Shown here one piece after another: positions 8,163 to 15,510 of a stretch of 64,000 bases of DNA. Position 1 is the stretch's first letter, and every line of letters begins with the position of its first letter. Under the pieces are notes generated by a model, which ran no database searches, was not told the origin of the DNA, and worked only from the letters and a program-made list of their open reading frames with translations. The stretch comes from Trichomonas vaginalis G3. Taxonomy: Eukaryota > Parabasalia > Trichomonadida > Trichomonadidae. A program made the translations under genes and the position numbers. The stretch lies in NCBI RefSeq assembly GCF_026262505.1, contig NC_067207.1, positions 22,598,082 to 22,662,081 on the forward strand, read 5' to 3'.

Positions 8163-8426
8163 ATGGTCACGCAGCCAATCGCATTCGAGCACTTCGAAGA
8201 AGCCTTACGTTCCAAGGGAGAGGGTGTCTGGTGCAAGGGAGAGGTCATGAGACTCTACGAGCAGTACATCCTCAATGCCTGGGAGGACAAATCGTCCTTG
8301 GATTGGCAATTCTACCAACTTCTCTGGGACGACCTCCTACGCAACTGGGAGAACGAAAGAGTCCAATTCAAAGGTCGGGAACTAATTTTGCAAATTGACC
8401 TTAATTTAACCCACTTAATGAACTAA
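8163..8426 (+). CDS. Accessory protein, 87 aa, Trp-rich acidic
   Basis: I chose the ATG at 8,163 because AAAAAGTGTCATTT, a block seen before other accessory genes and host genes, lies just upstream (8,146-8,159). The product is acidic and rich in Trp and Leu (DWQFYQLLWDDLLRNWENE). I see no motif. It is the first gene of an accessory block that is richer in G+C than the capsid region. The short product could be a regulator or a protein interfering with host functions; this is not established. Confidence 0.45.
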   Translation: MVTQPIAFEHFEEALRSKGEGVWCKGEVMRLYEQYILNAWEDKSSLDWQFYQLLWDDLLRNWENERVQFKGRELILQIDLNLTHLMN

Positions 8427-8475
8427 ACACCTAAATTTACTCGGGGTTTCCCCCTAAAATAAAATTTTTTTACTC

Positions 8476-9198
8476 TTAGAACCACTCGAGGTTCTCCTTA
8501 CGGTTGTTGAGCTTGTCACCGTCAATGTGTCTGACCCTCGTCTTCTTGTCTGGATTTGGAACCCATTGAATTGCGACAAGCTTGCCCATGGAGATTGAAC
8601 CGCGATTCCGAAGGTTAAGGTTCAAGTGTCCCAAGTTGTTGAGGACTGGGGTAAGAACCTTGCCTGTCTCCTTGTTGCGGATTTGGTATGGGTAGGGTTG
8701 GGAAATTTCGTAAGTGTCATCGGCAACAAGGGTTGCCCATGTAGCGGCTTCAGGAACTTCTTCTTCTTCCTCTTCTTCTTCGTGTTTCTCTTCTTCCTCT
8801 TCCTCTTCTTCGTGTTTCTCTTCTTCCTCGACAATTCCTTCTTCAATTCTGTGTTCACGAATTACGGTGTTGGAGGTTCTGTCCTTTCCGAGTACCTTCC
8901 AGATGGCGTCTATCTCTTCGAAGAAACGGTAGATGAGTCTGGCAAGGTCTCGGTTCTCTCTCGCGTAAATGCGCAAGGTTTCCGTCAAATCGTTCAGGAC
9001 TTTCTCATTGGAAGCTTGGTTCATGAGGAACTCACCTTTAAGTCCCTTCATCTCTTCCATAAGACTACTTTGGAGAGTCTTAACGGTGTTTGTCAGATGA
9101 GCTTTCAAATTCAAAATTTGAATTTGAACTGGGCGCTTGTCTGGCAACATTGAAAGGACATCTGCCATTGAGTTTGGCTTCGGTGCTTGTTCGGACAT
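8476..9198 (-). CDS. HNH-type protein with coiled-coil and Glu-rich linker
   Basis: This is an intact 240-residue protein. Residues 1-110 form a coiled coil (MEEMKGLKGEFLMNQ...). Residues about 120-150 are a Glu/Lys run from a GA-rich DNA repeat. The C-terminal 90 residues resemble the NUMOD4 + HNH_3 module of phage and homing endonucleases: YEISQPYPYQIRNKETGKVL, then VRHIDGDKLNNRKENLEWF with the His, Asn and Asn-Leu-Glu-Trp signature. The first catalytic His position of H-N-H is uncertain, as RHIDG offers only one His. It may be a nicking endonuclease or a DNA-binding derivative. It belongs to the accessory block. Confidence 0.7.
   Translation of the reverse strand: MSEQAPKPNSMADVLSMLPDKRPVQIQILNLKAHLTNTVKTLQSSLMEEMKGLKGEFLMNQASNEKVLNDLTETLRIYARENRDLARLIYRFFEEIDAIWKVLGKDRTSNTVIREHRIEEGIVEEEEKHEEEEEEEEKHEEEEEEEEVPEAATWATLVADDTYEISQPYPYQIRNKETGKVLTPVLNNLGHLNLNLRNRGSISMGKLVAIQWVPNPDKKTRVRHIDGDKLNNRKENLEWF
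8758..8830. repeat. TTCTTCCTC-rich microrepeat coding the poly-Glu linker
   Basis: About 73 bases of (TTC)/(TCC)-rich sequence encode the Glu/Lys linker on the minus strand. It contains a direct repeat of a CTCTTCTTCGTGTTTCTCTT-like unit. The repeat also opens spurious Ser-rich and Phe-rich frames on the plus strand. Confidence 0.8.
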
Positions 9199-9261
9199 CG
9201 AAAAAATGAAGTGGTTTGAGAATGACGGTTTTACTTCAAAAAGCTTGTTATGACGGTTAAG

Positions 9262-9816
9262 TCATACAACAAGTTTAAAATAATATCTTGTTCTTCTTTC
9301 TGAACGTTTGTTGTCTCTTCCGATAAAAGTTTCGAACATGAGAACCAAAAAACGTTTTTTGAGATTGCGGAAGAGTTCAGGCAAACGTTCATATTCTGGA
9401 TATGTTGGGAGCAGTTCAAAACATCTGAGCTGACTTTCGGACAAAATTGGGACAATGTCAGAAAATTCATCTTTGGTCGGACTGCATGAAGGTAAGTCCC
9501 TTACATGTAAGTAGCTCTGGTAAAGTCTTCTCATTTCTGCTAACTTTTGGAGTATAGCTTCGTAGTTTAGAAGTTTTAATTTTAAATTGTCTTATTCCAC
9601 TCTTTACTTCTAAACGGTAAGTATCCATGAGGTCAAGAGTAGCTTTGGTAGCTTTAAGTGGAGCTATTGTTCCTTGACTTCTGCAATTTTGGTTGCAATT
9701 GTGGTTTGAGCTCCTTCAAGTTCGCCGTCTATGTCGTTCTCAACGCCTTCAACCATGGCTTGAAACTCTTCATCGGTCCATTGAGATTGGTGTGGGACGA
9801 ATTTAACTTGCTTCAT
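9262..9816 (-). pseudogene. Accessory helical protein, two frameshifts
   Basis: A start at 9,816 (MKQVKFVPHQSQWTDEEF) opens 50 residues in one frame. The coding character then passes through a second frame (LKATKATLDLMDTYRLEVK) and a third (NYEAILQKLAEMRRLYQSYL) before the stop at 9,262. The joined protein would be about 180 residues, mostly alpha-helical and charged. It is unrecognised. The upstream sequence has the ATTTTTTCATTTTTTGAATG style of the accessory genes. The two frame changes indicate decay. Confidence 0.45.
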
Positions 9817-9838
9817 TCAAAAAATGAAAAAAATGTTT

Positions 9839-10137
9839 TTACTCAAAGCGTGCCATGTATATGGCTATAAGAAACTTACCAGAAGGCTTCTTCTTCACAT
9901 GAGTCTTTGGCAACTTGAGTGTTGGTGTTGGAGTTCTTGGGGGAGGTGGCTCTGAAATTTCAAATCTCTCTCGAGCGCAACAAACAGATGTCAGAATAAC
10001 ATTCCCCACTGTCCTTCTTGCCACCATAAATTGTATATTGACCGAACTTGCATTTGCAGGAAGACCGGTCAATACAAGGTTCACAGTTGAAATAGTTGTA
10101 CACAAACCTGTTGAGTACGAGTGTGAGTAAAAACATA
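9839..10137 (-). pseudogene. Cys-rich small secreted/membrane-type protein, frameshifted
   Basis: The ATG at 10,137 follows AACTTCACTTTTTTT, also found before the 694-residue gene start. It opens MFLLTLVLNRFVY, a short hydrophobic N terminus, then a Cys-rich stretch (CEPCIDRSSCKCKF, later GECYSDIC). About 57 residues in, near 9,970, that frame stops. Another frame continues with a Pro-rich segment (SEPPPPRTPTPTLKLPK) and a basic end. This is a small protein with one frameshift. The Cys pattern might fold as a zinc or disulphide knot. Confidence 0.4.
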
Positions 10138-10163
10138 AAAAAAGTGAAGTTAAACGTTAAGGT

Positions 10164-10538
10164 TTACTGAATTGGTTGGATGTCGCCTTCACAGGTTATG
10201 TAGAACGGCTGACCCGAGAAGTGAAGGAGAGACTGAATTGCCAATTTCATATGGGGTAGGGGGTTCTCCTTGTTTGGTATTTTTATCCAAGGACGTTTGT
10301 TTAGGAACTTAACAAGAGCTTCTCTTTTGGCGTCCTTTATGCCATCGTAGGCTGTCCCGTCTGGTATTTGAATTGGAATTCCAGTCGAAGTCTCGAGATT
10401 CAAGACAGCCCTTCCAGAAATAGCGGTGAACTTGACCTTGGGCTTCATTACCCTGCGCAAGTACTGCTTAACAACTTCATTTATCTCTATAAGGTAAATT
10501 GCCTCGTCAAATCCTTCTGGCATTCCGAGTCCTTCCAT
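10164..10538 (-). CDS. Accessory protein, 124 aa, unknown
   Basis: I use the Met at 10,538 (MEGLGMPEGFDEAIYLIE) because upstream codons are read from the 22-bp-type repeat region and look non-coding. The 124-residue product is soluble, mixed alpha/beta, with KPKVKFTAISGRAVLNLET and an ending GDIQPIQ. No family was recognised. It is divergent from the Pro-rich gene at 10,812 across a repeat-rich control region. Confidence 0.5.
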   Translation of the reverse strand: MEGLGMPEGFDEAIYLIEINEVVKQYLRRVMKPKVKFTAISGRAVLNLETSTGIPIQIPDGTAYDGIKDAKREALVKFLNKRPWIKIPNKENPLPHMKLAIQSLLHFSGQPFYITCEGDIQPIQ

Positions 10539-10544
10539 CCGACA

Positions 10545-10797
10545 GGAAAATATTTTCCCGACAACTGGAAAAACTTTTCCGGACAAAGGGAAAAATTTTT
10601 TCCGACGACAGGAAGAACTCTTCCAGTTGTCCGTCCGTAAACCATTCAAATTTTCGAAAATTGAGAACTTTTTGGTCAAACTTCAGAAAAAGTTTTTCCT
10701 TCCGACAGAAAAAGTTTTTCCTTCCGACAGAAAAAGTTTTTCCTTCCGACAGGAAAGGTTTTTCCTTCCGACAGGAAAGGTTTTTCCTTCCGACGGT
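10545..10797. repeat. Repeat-rich divergent control region with 22-bp array
   Basis: The space between two divergent genes contains a near-perfect 22-bp array at about 10,686-10,795, five copies of agtttttccttccgacagaa. To its left are degenerate versions (TTTTCCCGACAACTGGAAAAA and similar). Each unit centres on an inverted pair GAAAAA/TTTTTC next to TTCCGACA. The first ATG of the right gene lies within TCCGAC, part of the unit. This could be an upstream activating array, an origin, or a protein-binding iteron block. Confidence 0.75.
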
Positions 10798-10811
10798 TAA
10801 GCCACAAACAG

Positions 10812-11393
10812 ATGTCCGACGTACCACCAACCGAGCCCATTCCCAAACCAGAGGAACCTAAAGCACCAGCCCCTGCACCTCAGCAACCTCAGTTCCAGCA
10901 AGTCCCTCCACCAAATTACTACCAATTTCCACCTCAAGGTTACTACCAATTTCCACTACAAGGCTTCCCGAACTACCCTCCTCAGCCTATGCCTTACTTC
11001 CCCAACCCTTGGATGTTTATGCAAAACCCTGCCCCACAATTCCAATCCCAATCGAAGAGAGACCAAGACTTCGAAGAAGGTCTGAACCGCTTACGCAAAG
11101 ATTATGCTACTGCCCCTATGGAAGACGACAGGCTTTCAGTCTCTTCCCTCAAATCGACCGATTCGACTCGTACCACAGATTCGGTTCGTGACCGTGAAGA
11201 CTACCTCAAGCAGTCTGAGAGACTCTTCATCCTACAACCATTTACAGTTGGAGCTCTCAAGAACATGCGCAATTACGAAGGTCAGACACCAGCTGGAGAC
11301 CGTAAAACAGACGTACTCGCAAGAGCAGTCCAACTGGTCAAAACAAAGACCGAGATAGTCGACTTCATTCTTGCAGCTTGCCCATACAAGTAA
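10812..11393 (+). CDS. Pro/Gln-rich accessory protein, 193 aa
   Basis: Residues 1-75 are Pro/Gln/Tyr-rich, with two copies of NYYQFPPQG/YYQFPLQG. Residues 80-125 are charged and Ser/Asp-rich, and the C terminus (about 130-193) looks globular (TVGALKNMRNYEGQTPAGDRK...AVQLVKTKTEIVDFI). The start lies at the edge of the 22-bp repeat array. No homologue was recognised. A Pro-rich tail plus a small helical domain suggests an adaptor or virion-associated protein. Confidence 0.55.
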   Translation: MSDVPPTEPIPKPEEPKAPAPAPQQPQFQQVPPPNYYQFPPQGYYQFPLQGFPNYPPQPMPYFPNPWMFMQNPAPQFQSQSKRDQDFEEGLNRLRKDYATAPMEDDRLSVSSLKSTDSTRTTDSVRDREDYLKQSERLFILQPFTVGALKNMRNYEGQTPAGDRKTDVLARAVQLVKTKTEIVDFILAACPYK

Positions 11394-11421
11394 AAAAATA
11401 AACAATTACGAGTTAAACTTT

Positions 11422-11622
11422 TTATTCTTTCTTTTCTGAGTTGTTTAGAGCTGGTTTCTCTTGTAGGAACCTTTCGTACTCTTCCACGGTCATGTAATTG
11501 CGAATTTGGTACGCAATTCCAGGTTCGTTGTTTTTGAACCTTACGTATGTAACGCTTCCATCCTCCTCAGGGAAGTAAGCTGCTAACATCTGACCAAGTT
11601 TTCTCGGTGACTCGGAGCTCAT
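11422..11622 (-). CDS. Accessory protein, 66 aa
   Basis: I chose the Met at 11,622 (MSSESPRKLGQMLAAYFPE) over the one at 11,634 because AAAAAGTGACA lies immediately upstream (11,629-11,639) and the later Met gives a short leader. The product is acidic and soluble (SVTYVRFKNNEPGIAYQIRN). It is unrecognised. The upstream block is identical to that of several host genes in this window. Confidence 0.5.
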   Translation of the reverse strand: MSSESPRKLGQMLAAYFPEEDGSVTYVRFKNNEPGIAYQIRNYMTVEEYERFLQEKPALNNSEKKE

Positions 11623-11628
11623 TAAAAA

Positions 11629-11639
11629 TGTCACTTTTT
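11629..11639 (-). promoter_or_regulatory. Host-like AAAAAGTGACA motif inside the element
   Basis: On the minus strand the motif AAAAAGTGACA sits 6 bases before the ATG at 11,622. The same 11-mer occurs at host starts (40,069; 59,051; 62,006), so this accessory gene may use the host core promoter code. Confidence 0.5.
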
Positions 11640-11663
11640 AAACGTTAAGTTTTTAGTCTTATT

Positions 11664-11858
11664 TTACCCTTTGTTTACCCTTTGTTTGTCAATGTAGTAT
11701 TGGAGTGCAATTTCTCCAAATTCTCTGTGTCGGAGTTCTTCAGCATTTTCCAAGGTGTACCTGGAGAACTCAAAGAAGTTGTCAAGAAGATACTGCCATG
11801 CTGCTCTTCTGAGTTCGTCGGTATTTTGGAAGTGTTGCACCTTCGAGTCTTCGGACAT
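11664..11858 (-). CDS. Accessory protein, 64 aa, helical
   Basis: The start at 11,858 follows AAAAAGTGTCATTTTTTC. The 64-residue product is acidic and alpha-helical (DELRRAAWQYLLDNFFEFSRY). The stop is followed by a duplicated ACCCTTTGTTT. It is unrecognised. It is tandem with the 66-residue gene and shares its promoter style. Confidence 0.45.
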   Translation of the reverse strand: MSEDSKVQHFQNTDELRRAAWQYLLDNFFEFSRYTLENAEELRHREFGEIALQYYIDKQRVNKG

Positions 11859-11901
11859 GAAAAAATGACACTTTTTCTATTAAACCGTTTTGGCATTTCT
11901 C

Positions 11902-12085
11902 ATGAGTGAGTATAGTTCTGCCGAACCATTGGAAGAGAAGAAGTACTCTTGCTGGCAAAAGACAAAAAATAGTTGCCTTAGTTGTCATTGCAATTGTACT
12001 CGTAATTGAATTCATTGTACTTCTTCTTCACGTACATAAAAACTCAAGGACGGCATATGCTTTAAGAAGCTACCATCTTACCTAA
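11902..12085 (+). pseudogene. Small membrane protein, one frameshift
   Basis: The ATG at 11,902 opens a short acidic/Cys N terminus (MSEYSSAEPLEEKKYSCW). After about 15 residues the good coding frame shifts near 11,945 and continues as a strong transmembrane helix (KIVALVVIAIVLVIEFIVLLL) and a short basic tail, stopping at 12,083-12,085. It would be a single-span protein of about 60 residues if repaired. Function unknown. Confidence 0.4.
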
Positions 12086-12104
12086 GACTAAACACTTAGA
12101 TTTT

Positions 12105-12140
12105 TCAAGCTTGACTTTTTACAATTTGAATTTTGTCATA
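12105..12140. repeat. Direct repeat of the ATPase 3' end, copy 1
   Basis: TTTTTCAAGCTTGACTTTTTACAATTTGAA followed by TTTTG duplicates, in the same orientation, the sequence at 13,677-13,712, which is the 3' end of the packaging ATPase gene. The two copies bracket a 1.57-kb module. Confidence 0.85.
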
Positions 12141-12152
12141 AATTTACACCAA

Positions 12153-12346
12153 ATAATGTTTAGGTGAAGAGGTGAGATTTCACCTCTTTTTTCACCTGTT
12201 TTTTCACCTCATGAATTTTCATGATTTCATCGTAAATGTTTTGTCGAAACTTCATCGTAATGAGCGTAAATGACCCAAAATAATGTTTAGGTGAAGAGGT
12301 GAGATTTCACCTCTTTTTTCACCTGTTTTTTCACCTCATGAATTTT
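12153..12346. repeat. Two direct copies of an AGGTGA-hairpin repeat
   Basis: Two virtually identical copies (12,153-12,219 and 12,278-12,346) share AATAATGTTTAGGTGAAGAGGTGAGATTTCACCTC followed by T-rich spaced CACCT. AGAGGTGA/TCACCTCT forms a perfect 8-bp stem with a 4-base loop. The same unit occurs in inverted orientation at 13,327-13,385 and 13,505-13,560, so the two genes between are flanked by pairs of inverted copies. Confidence 0.9.
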
Positions 12347-12410
12347 CCCGAAATAAAAAATAAAGTTGGTTTTTTTAAAAAAATATTTTTTTATTTTTAT
12401 TGTAAGAACA

Positions 12411-13003
12411 TGTTAGCAACTACAGCACCAAACTCGTTAGTTATGAATCCAACATCTATGTTAGTAGAGATGAAAAACTTCATTCCTTCTTCATATACTT
12501 TCGAAACAAAAATCCAGAAGATAAAGCAAGAACTTTTAACAAGTAATTTAGACTGTACCGCACAGGATGAAACAAATGAACAGTATCTTTATGAAATGCA
12601 GGACATTATTGACCATTTACCCAAATTGCCTGAAATTCAGCAGCAAAAACTCACTATTCCCGAATTTGACGAAATTGAAGTGAAACCAACTGACTCAGTA
12701 GAAATAAAGAAGTTCATACGAAAGGTAAACTATGAATTCCTTGGATTTCATTGCAACCACAAAGTCATGGACAAAGATTGCGACATGGTATATAACATCT
12801 CTGACATATATAAATCCGAAGAATTTAAGACCTACGACAACTTTGTTTCATTAGTTGCAAAATGTGTTTGGGAAATAAGAGATAAAGATAGTAGGGGTAA
12901 GGTATGGAACGAACAAATAAGACCCGCTATGTTCGAGATGAAGAGAGCAATTGACGCCTTAGTTGTTTTAGCAGGTAAGGTTTCAGAATATAACGCAAAA
13001 TGA
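12411..13003 (+). CDS. Module protein A, 197 aa, unknown
   Basis: I chose the ATG at 12,411 because the AT-rich block AAATATTTTTTTATTTTTATTGTAAG precedes it, and the longer frame from 12,299 merely reads the hairpin repeat (FHLFFHLFFHL). The product has helical, acidic sequence and a Cys/His patch (GFHCNHKVMDKDCDM, about residues 118-132). I do not recognise it. It overlaps the next gene by four bases (ATGA), suggesting they work together. Confidence 0.55.
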
Positions 13004-13320
13004 ACCCGCAATGTTCAAAATGTAAGGCAGCAATTAGGAAATATAACTACTCAGTCAAAGAGATAGAAAGAATGAGAAACGACTATGCAGACTTAAAGAA
13101 AGAAGCAGAAAAGCCAGCAGAAGATAAAATGGATATGTTGACATTTCTTAATAAAAACTATCCAACAGCAGAAGATTTCCTTCTATCTGACGTCAAGAAG
13201 AAGTATAAAGAAACTTTCGGTATCGTTAAAACATTCGATGTACTGACAGAAGAAATAGAAGCTACGAAATTGTTTAGGATTTCAAATATACATCATACAA
13301 TTCATGTAAAACGCTTATAA
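13000..13320 (+). CDS. Module protein B, 106 aa, CxxC start and helical
   Basis: The ATG at 13,000 overlaps the previous stop. It opens MNPQCSKCKAAIRKY with one CxxC, then a coiled coil (about 16-45). It ends with a compact alpha/beta region (FLNKNYPTAEDFLLSDVKKKYKE...FRISNIHHTIHV) that has a winged-helix feel. It might bind DNA, but this is speculation. It ends 7 bases before an inverted AGGTGA repeat. Confidence 0.5.
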   Translation: MNPQCSKCKAAIRKYNYSVKEIERMRNDYADLKKEAEKPAEDKMDMLTFLNKNYPTAEDFLLSDVKKKYKETFGIVKTFDVLTEEIEATKLFRISNIHHTIHVKRL

Positions 13321-13326
13321 AATAAC

Positions 13327-13560
13327 AGGTGAAAAAAAGAGGTGAAAAAAGAGGTGAAATCTCACCTCTTCACCTAAACATTATTTTTATTGAATTCAGC
13401 AACAAAATTCTGAGTAAAATAATTTTTAGGGCTTGTGTCAAACCGTTGAGTTTTCACAAAATTTAAAAAATAACGTTTACCATGTGAAACGCTTATAAAA
13501 TAACTGAGGTGAAAAAACAGGTGAAAAAAGAGGTGAAATCTCACCTCTTCACCTAAAATA
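13327..13560. repeat. Two inverted copies of the AGGTGA-hairpin repeat
   Basis: Copies at 13,327-13,385 and 13,505-13,560 are reverse complements of those at 12,153 and 12,278. Between them, the 3' end of module protein B (AAACGCTTATAAAATAAC at about 13,306) is duplicated at about 13,485, so the right flank arose by duplication of a gene end plus repeat. Confidence 0.85.
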
Positions 13561-13676
13561 TATTTTTGCTGAATTCCGTATGAAATTTCATGAATTTCCT
13601 CATATGCTTGCTTCCCTCGAAAAACCGAGAGAAGAACAGCGAGTAGTGAAAAAACCCTGGTCGCCAAAACTCTTTA

Positions 13677-13712
13677 TTTTTCAAGCTTGACTTTTTACAA
13701 TTTGAACTTTGT
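13677..13712. repeat. Direct repeat of the ATPase 3' end, copy 2
   Basis: This is the in-gene copy of the 35-base sequence at 12,105. It contains the ATPase stop codon at 13,681-13,683. Confidence 0.85.
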
Positions 13713-14555
13713 TTGCGTAGATATGAATTCTGAAAGAAGTATGAGGGTCTTGTATGACTTTGTACTTCTCCCATAGTTCATGTCTGTCAAACTTACCTGC
13801 CATGGACTCTTTCATAAGTTCCATGAAATCGTCTTCGGACAATCCAGGGAAAAGTATGATATCAGTAAGTATTCTTTTAACATCCTTACTTAAACTCTTT
13901 GCTGTCTGTACACAAATGACAACAGAGATGTTAAAGTGTCTGAGCTTCTTAAGAATTCGACACATGTCTTGTTCTCTGTTCTTTAACAAAGGATGAGAAG
14001 CAAAGTCATCTAAGATAAGAAGACATCTATGAGGGTACGTTTTCCAATCGTAAGATTGCAATTTCTTCGAAATGTATTCTATCTCTTTCTGTTTGTTTCT
14101 GAAGTGTTTCTTCTCTAATATTCTCTGCATTTCCTCATTTGGGTCTTTAAACTTCGAATTTATATACTCATTTATAGCATTGTACTTCAAAACTCTTCTT
14201 TGGTACTTCTTTATCCAATCTAACAACTCAGAGTCTTTTATACATACTAACTTAGACTTCTTTATAATATCTTTGAACGAATTGACGGTTTGGTCAAATT
14301 GACCAGAAGTACTACAAATAACAACTAACTCATAGAATGGGTTCTTCTCATCTAGTTCTTGTTGTTGTGCAGCCATTTTAAGATAAGTGAAAGTCTTACC
14401 CGACCCAGGTGGTGCAATTAGACCTGTTATACCATTTTGAGCAAATAGGAACTTGTCATGTATGGGTTTTATCTGAGCATTTTCTAACTTCTCTTGTTCT
14501 TGTTTAAAACATTCTCAAATTTCTTGTCAATGTCAGCAAACTTTTTTTCTAACAT
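13681..14555 (-). pseudogene. A32-like genome-packaging ATPase, frameshifted near N terminus
   Basis: The main frame carries Walker A (GLIAPPGSGKTF, encoded about 14,425-14,390, upstream of the first in-frame Met), Walker B (HRCLLILDDFAS) and a sensor-like segment (ISVVICVQTAKSL), the order of FtsK/HerA-clade A32 packaging ATPases. The apparent start (ATG at 14,555, MLEKKFADIDKKF) lies in another frame, and the switch is near 14,505-14,515. Without it, translation from the first in-frame Met at 14,376 would lack the P-loop. It would pump DNA into capsids. It lies beside the ATPase-flanking module. Confidence 0.8.
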
Positions 14556-14592
14556 ATTTTTAGAAAAATTAAAAATTTTTATCTTTTAGAAA

Positions 14593-15042
14593 ATGTCTAG
14601 CGATTTCGCTATCTATATTCGAGACAAACTTTTTGACAGCAAAACATCTGTCGACCATAAAATCTTACATAGTGTAAACAAGAAAGGTGAATTTGTTCTA
14701 AAGTTCTGTTTCTGGAATATGACAAGAACCATAAAACATTACAGAGCAGTCTTAAAATTTGTCAATGACAGACTTGTTGACAGAGATGACGCCGATTGGA
14801 AAGATGAAGTCCAACAAAAGTTCTTAGAATGCAAAGAAGACACATGCGCTGTTCTTGAAGATGAAATAGAAAACAGAATAGATGAGCTATTAAAGGACAA
14901 AGAACTTTTACATATATGGTTGCGCCAAATTTGACATAACTCCACCAGAGAAGAAGAAGAAGAGAGAAAAAAAGAAAAGAAAGTAGAAGAAGAGAAGAAA
15001 GAACCTGAACCAGTTCCAGAGAAAAAGAAATTTGACATGTAA
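14593..15042 (+). pseudogene. Element protein with Glu/Lys-rich tail, frameshifted
   Basis: An ATG at 14,593, divergent from the ATPase, opens 113 residues (SDFAIYIRDKLFDSKTS...WNMTRTIKHYRAVLKF), helical and charged. The frame then stops at 14,934. Coding character continues in a second frame (GCAKFDITPPEKKK) and a third, giving an EEEKKEPEPVPEKKKFDM ending with a stop at 15,040-15,042. At least two frame changes lie in the A/G-rich region. It is unrecognised; the size and acidic/basic tail suggest a DNA- or virion-associated protein. Confidence 0.45.
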
Positions 15043-15058
15043 AAATAAAATTTTATTT

Positions 15059-15474
15059 TTAGAACATTTCTGGGTCAATGTCAATGTTCTCTTCCTCTTT
15101 AGGGCAAACACTGGCTTAGACTCTAAAATCTTTTTACCCAACTTACCTTGAACTTCAACTATCTTAGACTCATAATATTCATAGTCGTCTGTTTCTTTGG
15201 TTCATAAGGTATAACAAGTTTGTATGCTTTGCCTTCTTTAAGTTTTGAGAACCTTTCTGTCAAAATTTTCTTTGACTGTAACAACCTTCTATGTCTAAGT
15301 CTTCAATTTCGCACCATTTTTAGTCACAATAGCAAACTTAACTGGTTCGATGTTCCAAACTTTGTCAAATGTAGACTTTTCAAAATGGTAGAAGTAAACA
15401 TTCAAATAAGCGAATGGGTCTAGTTCTTCTTTGACTTCTGTCATGTACTTATTTACTGAGATGAATTTCGTCAT
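15059..15474 (-). pseudogene. Degraded element gene, at least three frameshifts
   Basis: The start at 15,474 (MTKFISVNKYMTEVKEELDP) follows an AT-rich replication-type block. The frame carries FAYLNVYFYHFEKSTFDKVW and stops at about 15,300. Coding-like pieces then appear in other frames (KKILTERFSKLKEGKAYKLV, then DYEYYESKIVEVQGKLG, then an acidic end ENIDIDPEMF), stopping at 15,059. It could encode a small nucleic-acid-binding protein (single-stranded DNA-binding type is one guess), but no firm motif is seen. Confidence 0.45.
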
Positions 15475-15510
15475 CTTTTCTATCGGATAAAAAAATATTT
15501 TTTTTTAAAT

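Noticed and set aside
8626..9153. Phe-rich and Ser-rich plus-strand frames over the HNH gene
   Set aside because: They arise from the TTC/TCC microrepeat that encodes the Glu linker on the other strand.
10686..10795. A CRISPR-like short repeat array
   Set aside because: The 22-bp units are contiguous without unique spacers, and the organism is eukaryotic.
12299..12410. N-terminal extension FHLFFHLFFHL of module protein A
   Set aside because: It only reads the AGGTGA hairpin repeat; the ATG at 12,411 has the matching upstream block.
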